A stretch of DNA of 64,000 nucleotides from Apiotrichum sp. Y4204. Lineage: Eukaryota; Basidiomycota; Tremellomycetes; Trichosporonales; Trichosporonaceae. The stretch's first letter is position 1. Each line of letters starts with the position of its first letter. A model generated the notes under the pieces. The model saw only the letters and a list, made by a program, of their open reading frames with translations, made no database searches and was not told the DNA's origin. The position numbers and the translations under genes were made by a program. The stretch lies in assembly GCA_025531455.1 (NCBI GenBank), contig JAMYHL010000027.1, positions 248,001 through 312,000 of the forward strand, written 5' to 3'. Of this stretch, positions 58,595-64,000 are shown in pieces.

Positions 58595-61500
58595 ATGTCA
58601 TCACCACAAGGTAGCGAAGGTACGCCTCCCCCACGCCTCTCTCTGACCGCAGGTCTGCGGATCCTCGTCGCCAACCGCGCCGAGATCGCGCAGCGCATCT
58701 ACGCGTCGGCCACGGCGCTCGGCCACGTCCCCCTAGGTATCTACACGGCAGCGGAGGGCGCGCACGCTCCTCACCTGCGGCACCTACCCTCGGCATCGCG
58801 CATCCGCATCCCAGGCCAAGGCGCAGCGGCGTACCTCGACATTCCCGGTATTATTGCCGCCGCGCGCGCAGCACGCGCCGACGCCATCATCCCCGGCTAT
58901 GGCTTTTTGTCTGAATCGCCCGCATTCGCCGCCGCCGTCCACGAGGCCGGCATGCTCTGGATCGGGCCGCGGCCAGAGACACTCGCCCTCTTTGGGGACA
59001 AGTACGAGTCAAAGCAGTTTGCCGCTGCGTGTGGCGTTCCCGTGCTGAGCTCGACGTCGCGGGATGCCTCGCTCGACGAGATCCGCGCGTTCGCAGGCAC
59101 GCTTCCCCCCGGAGGCAAGGTGCTCCTCAAGGCGCTCGAGGGCGGCGGCGGGCGCGGGATCCGTATCGTGCACGACCTCGCGGACCTCCAGGCGCAGTAC
59201 GACAGCTGCCGCCGCGAAGCGCTCGCGGCGTTTAACAGCGATAAAGTCTTTGCGGAGCCGTTCCTCCAGGGCGCGCGGCACATCGAGGTGCAGATCCTGG
59301 GCGATGGCAAGGGCGGCGCGCGCGACGTCGGCGAGCGCGAGTGCAGGTGGGTGTAATACCAAAGCTTGACTGACCCGGATCCAGTCTCCAGCGGCGTAAC
59401 CAGAAACTTATCGAGCTGTGTCCGTCCCCGACACTGTCCACGCTTCCGGCGCTGCGTGCGTCGATTATCGCGTCGGCGCGAAAGATGGCGGCAGAGGGCA
59501 AGCTGCTGAGCCTGTCGACGTTTGAGTTCCTCGTCCTCGCGCCCCCGCCTGGGAGCGACAAGGGACACTACTACTTCCTCGAGTGCAACCCCCGCCTGCA
59601 GGTCGAGCACACAGTCACCGAGGAAGCATACGGCGTCGACCTTGTCGCCGCGCAGATCCGCCTTGCGCTCGGAACGCCGCTCGACGCCGTGGTCCCCACC
59701 ATTCCGCCTACCGCTCCCCGCGCCGCACTTCAGCTGCGCATCAATGCCGAAAAGTTCCTTCAGGACGGGAGCGCGGTCGGGACCACCGGAGAACTGACGA
59801 CGTTCCTCCCGCCCTCCGGTCCGGGAATCCGCGTCGATACCGCCGCGCACCCACCCCTCGGACAGCAGGTATACAAGCAGGGCCTGGACTTTGACTCGCT
59901 TCTGGCAAAGATCATCGTCGTGGGGCCAGACTACGCCGCGACGGTCGGGCGTGCGCGCCGTGCGCTTGAGCAGCTCCGCATTGCGGGCGTGCAGACCAAC
60001 CGTGCGCTCCTGCTCGCACTCACCGAGGACGCGAATGTCATTAGCAATACGGGGCTTTCGACGCGGTACGTTGAGCAGAGCGCCGCGCCTCTCTTCACTC
60101 GCGTCCAGGAGCTCGAGAAGCTGTGGGCCGAGGAGGACGCCGCGCTCGGAGCCACATCCCCGAACGGTGCAGTCGAGGACAAGGCGGCGGCACTACCCCC
60201 CGCAGGTCCAGGACAAGCATACATCAAGGTCCACCTGCCCGGCCGCCTCATCGCGCTCAACCTCGCCGAGGGGGCAGCAGTAAAGGAGGGCGACCCCGTC
60301 GCGACCCTCGAGAGCATGAAGATGGAGCACACCGTCTCCTCCGATGTCTCGGGTACGGTCATCAAGACGTTCGCGGCCGAGGGCGCGAACCTGCAGGATG
60401 GCGAGGCGCTCGCGCTCGTCTCCGTCGATGGCTCCGCACTGGAGTCTGGTGCGGCTGCAGCGGCAAATGACACTGTCGACCTGGAATGGAAGCCGGACTC
60501 GTTGCTGGAGCTCGAGGCCGTGCGCGCACAGGGACGCGACGACCACCCGATACGCAAGCTCGCGACGGAGCGGCGCCGGGCGAAAAACTTCCGCACAGCA
60601 CGTGAAAACCTCGACCACCTCGTCGACAGCGGCACGTTTGTCGAGTACGGCGACCTCGCGTTCGCCGCACAGCGCACGCGCCTCCACGGGGACAAGCTCC
60701 TCGCGACGCGCAACGACGGCGTTATTGTCGGATGGGGTACGGTCAACCACGGTCGCTGTGCGGTGGTCATCTGCGACTATGGTGTGCTCGCGGCCACGCA
60801 GGGGTACTTCCACCACCGCAAGCTGGACCGCATCTTCAACTCGGTCCTTGATAACCCCGCCCCGGTTGTGTTGTACGCGGAGGGCGGCGGCGGCCGACCG
60901 GGCGACGTCGACCTCGTACATACCAAGGTTGCCGGGCTGAACGGCCCGTCATTCTTCCTCCTTGCGCAGATCAACTCGCGCGGCATTCCCATCATTGGCG
61001 TCGCAAACGGCTACCTTTTTGCGGGTAATGCAGCGCTCCTTGGCACCTGTGACTTTATCATCGCCACGGAGAACAAGGGCACGAGTATCGGCATGGGCGG
61101 CCCGGCCATGATTGAGGGCGGCGGCCTCGGCGTGTACGATCCAGACGATGTCGGCCCGGTGCGCGAGTCGCACCTGCACAACGGTAATGTCGATATCGTG
61201 GTGTACGACGAAACCGAAGCGACAGACGCGGCCAAGGTGCTCGTCAGCTTTTTCCAGGGCCCACAGCCGCCGCTGCGCGGCAGCATCAACCCCTTGCAGC
61301 CGTTCTCCACAGACAACGACTCGCAGTGGTACACGCGGGACCCGCGGCTGCTGCGCCACGCGATTCCGGTAAACCGCAAGCGCGCGTACGACATGCGCCA
61401 GCTTATCCCGCTGCTGACAGACGACGCGACGCCGTTCTTCGAGATTGGCCAGCACTGGGGCGAGTCGCTCATCACCGGGTTCATCCGCGTGCAGGGGCAC

Positions 61501-62124
61501 ACGATCGGCGTGGTCGCGAGCAACGTGCTCAGCCCGCTCGGCGGTGCCATTGACGCCGTGTCCGCGCGCAAGGCGTCGCGCTTCCTCAATATCCTGAGCA
61601 AGACGCGCTGCGCGCACCTCCTCGCGCTCTGCGATACCCCCGGCTTCATGGTCGGTCCGATTGCGGAAAAAGAGGGCGGCATGCGCGCATTCGCGCAGTA
61701 CTTTGCCGACGGGGCGGGCTTTATCGACTCTGGCGGACGCATCTTCGGCGTAACCGTGCGCAAGGCGTACGGGCTCGGCGCGCAGGCATTACTTGGCGGT
61801 TCGACTTTCATTCCGCACACGTCTGTCGCGTGGCCGACGGGCGAGTTTGCGGGGATGGGCATCGAGGGCGCCGTCAAGCTCGGAATGAAAAAGGAGCTCG
61901 AGGCGATTACAGACCTTGACGAGCGCGCAAAGGCCGAGCAGGCGTTCATCGACGACATGTACTTCCGCGGCCGGGCGATTAACATGGCGCAGGCGGTGGA
62001 GATTGACACGGTGATTGACCCGGCCGAGACGCGCGACTGGCTCATCCGCGGCCTGGCGAGCGTCGAGCCCAGGCGGGCGTTTACGGAACAGGGCCGCGGG
62101 CGCCGGCATGTGGGAAGGCTGTAG
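58595..62124 (+). CDS. Single-chain biotin-dependent acyl-CoA carboxylase (BC-BCCP-CT)
   Basis: The enzyme carboxylates an acyl-CoA using bicarbonate, ATP and biotin. Biotin carboxylase comes first (residues about 5-430: ILVANRAEIAQRIY, ALEGGGGRGIRI, the ECNPRLQVEHTVTE catalytic block). A biotinyl domain follows with ESMKMEH, where Lys549 is the biotin site. A carboxyltransferase of PCC-beta/acetyl-CoA-carboxylase-beta type fills the rest (about 600-1140: LLATRNDGVIVGWGTVNHGR, GMGGPAMIEGGGLG, GVVASNVLSPLGGAID, CDTPGFMVGPIAE). Length is 1149 residues with two introns removed. Intron 2 (59347-59384) is certain because it restores ECSLQRRNQKLIE. Intron 1 (58611-58652, 42 nt, CTGACCGCAG end) is stop-free, so a 1163-residue form is also possible. 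An in-frame ATG at 58553 exists. The layout matches bacterial long-chain acyl-CoA carboxylases. Substrate is unknown. Confidence 0.93.
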
Positions 62125-62209
62125 TTGAAGATGGTTTAGGGCTGAGGATCTAACATGCATGCGAGATATTAATGGTCCAGGTTCAGTAACGGATCTAATA
62201 GGAAGGAAT

Positions 62210-64000
62210 CTACGACTTTGCAGTCTTGGTCTTCTTGCTGCGTAGCTTGAGAAGGAGGAACACGAGGCCGTACGAGGTAAAGCAGAAGAGTCTGTGGGTG
62301 GTCAGCACTGCCTCGACGCATACTTTGCACACTTCGCAACTCCGCATACTCACAGTGTGATGAGGATGCCCTTCCACCCATCAATGTGTCGCGTGATATT
62401 CATCTGCCCGAGAAACTCGGACCCGCGCGCATACCCGCAATACTCGCACCCCTTTGTCGCGGACGGGTTGTTGACGTACCCCGTCGCATACGTCGTAAAT
62501 GGCCCGAGGTACTCGCCGCACGTGAGCCCTGGCGGCGGGTCAAAGAGGCCAAACTCGTGCGGCTTGCACTCGACTTTTGCGTCCCAGAGCGGAAAGGTCA
62601 GCAGGCCCTGCATCAGGTAGTTGAACGGGTCGAGGTAGTACACTGCGGATGTTAGGACGAGCTTGGGTGAGAGAAGATACTCGTTACTCACTCCAGTAGC
62701 GCCAGAAGGCGGTGAGCTGCGGGTACGGGATGAGGATGCCGGTGAACGCGATGAGGATGCCGAAGAAGAGCGGGAGGACGGACGCCGCAAACGTCGGATT
62801 GGGCGCGTACGCCGCTGAACAAGTTAGTAGAGTCTCAGTAGATCCCTCTCGACTTACCGATAAACTGGCCCATGCCGGTGTACAGAAACTCGTAGAACGT
62901 CATTTGGAGGTACACTGGGCCGACGACGCCGGCGGACATGTCGAGCCCCGAGGCGGGGTACCAGCACACCCAGTAGATGAACGCGCACAGCAGCAGGTAC
63001 GGCACCTCGGCGGCAATCTCGCTGAAGCAAAAGACGTGCCACGCGTAAAACTTTGCCTTTTTCTCGCGGGCCTCGAAGACGTCTCTGTTTTTGATAAATT
63101 TCGGCTGTGTCTGAAGGGAGGGATCAGTCGGGCTCTCATCTGTTGGCTCACCTGAACCATCACTCCAGGCGCGATGAACACAAACATAAACACTGAAAAC
63201 ATGCGGTTTTGGAGATCCGCGAGCGAGTCGCCAATCTGGAACCACGAAAAGCCCGAGATGAGGCCCGTCGCGACATGCAGAATCATCTTGTTGCGCGTGT
63301 ACTCGACGTTGCGGTACACCTGCACGGTCGCGCGCCAGGTCACCACGCGGAGCTGGGTCCACAGCGTCGCGGCGTACTCGTACGCGTCCTCTTCTTCTAC
63401 TGCGGCATCAGGGGCAGCGGCGGCATTAACCGCGTCGATATCCAGGAGCATTTGCGAGCGCTCCGCCGAATCGAGCCACACTTTTGCCCAGTTGCGACCC
63501 TGCGACGCGTCACCCGAGACAACGTCGATCATGTATTCTGCAGGATTCTGGTCCGCGGGCCAGTCGACACCCTTGGAGACAAAGTATCGCTCGAGATCTG
63601 TGATTGCGCCAAAGTAAACGGTCTTTCCGCCGCGAGTCAAGAGGAGGAGGTTGTCAAAGCCCGCAAAGAGCGCGGCCGAGGGCTGGTGGATCGTACACAG
63701 GATCGCCTGGCCGACCGAGGCGAGCTTGCGCAAAAACCCAACAATAACGTACGATGACTGCCCGTCTAGACCCGACGTCGGCTCGTCGAGGAACAGTAGC
63801 GAGGGGCGGGACACGAGCTCGACACCGATTGTCAGCCGCTTGCGCTGCTCCACACCCAGACCGGCGCCAGGTACGCCGATGATCGCATCGACAATGTCGC
63901 CCAGCTCGAGCAGGTCCACAATCGTATCCACATACGCAAGCTTCTCCTTGTCGGACAGGTTACGCGGCTGCCTCAACAGGGCGGAGAACTCGAGCGCCTC
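62210..64000 (-). CDS. PDR-type ABC transporter, C-terminal half (5' end outside window)
   Basis: This full-size pleiotropic drug-resistance ABC exporter of the plasma membrane is seen only in its second half. The second nucleotide-binding domain shows the signature GVEQRKRLTIGVEL, Walker B LLFLDEPTSGLD and the H-loop TIHQPS. The Walker A lies beyond 64000. Membrane domain 2 follows: KMILHVATGLISGFSWF, then the FMFVFIAPGVMVQ helix, YLLLCAFIYWVCWYPASG, and SVLPLFFGILIAFTGILI. A Cys-containing extracellular loop (CKPHEF, CGEYLGPF, CEYCGYARGSEFLG) precedes the last helix and a basic tail ending KTKTAKS. Four introns are visible, near 62294-62355, 62646-62691, 62819-62857 and 63115-63152, with CTAAC or CTGAC branch sites. 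It is convergent with the carboxylase, 85 bases apart. Substrates cannot be told. Confidence 0.94.

Overview
The window is nuclear DNA from a fungus, most likely a basidiomycetous yeast of the Trichosporonales type (Trichosporon, Cutaneotrichosporon or Apiotrichum relatives). This is inferred from four things: moderately GC-rich sequence, many very short introns (about 34-50 nt, GTGAGT-like donor, CTNAC branch site a few bases before CAG), fungal wall and secretory families (SKN1/KRE6, GH5 exo-glucanase, GPI proteins, PDR-type ABC transporter), and a peroxisomal acyl-CoA oxidase. The genus cannot be fixed from the sequence alone. I support 24 protein genes, the first and last cut by the window edges. 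I found no rRNA, convincing tRNA, CRISPR array or intact transposon.

Left part (1-20 kb): the end of a small helical protein; a Cys-repeat membrane protein with polyQ and YGQ tails; an adenylate-forming acyl/aryl-CoA ligase; a four-helix membrane protein; an amino-acid permease; a membrane-anchored P450; a zinc-less MDR reductase with an odd repeat-rich N-terminus; a mitochondrial CDK5RAP1/MiaB-type tRNA methylthiotransferase; and an intronless MarR-GNAT fusion of bacterial type.

Middle (20-45 kb): a WW/glycine-zipper protein, a small secreted ricin-B-fold protein, a PY-motif protein, phosphoglycerate mutase GPM1, an MFS anion permease, an intronless peroxisomal acyl-CoA oxidase, a secreted GH5 beta-1,3-glucanase, a tiny N-glycosylated GPI protein between two long gene-free stretches, a LEA-like repeat protein with a mitochondrial presequence, and a secreted Gln-Gly-Ser repeat protein.

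Right part (45-64 kb): a secreted DUF4832-type protein, a GPI-anchored GMC oxidoreductase with eight introns, a SKN1/KRE6 beta-1,6-glucan assembly protein, a single-chain biotin-dependent acyl-CoA carboxylase (BC-BCCP-CT on one polypeptide), and the C-terminal half of a PDR-type ABC transporter.

Two themes recur. One is acyl-CoA metabolism (CoA ligase, acyl-CoA oxidase, acyl-CoA carboxylase), which fits a lipid-active yeast. The other is cell surface and wall (glucanase, SKN1/KRE6, GPI proteins, low-complexity secreted proteins). The genes are not arranged as one obvious cluster. The best candidates for something unusual are the single-chain acyl-CoA carboxylase, the MarR-GNAT fusion, and the 62-residue-repeat mitochondrial protein.
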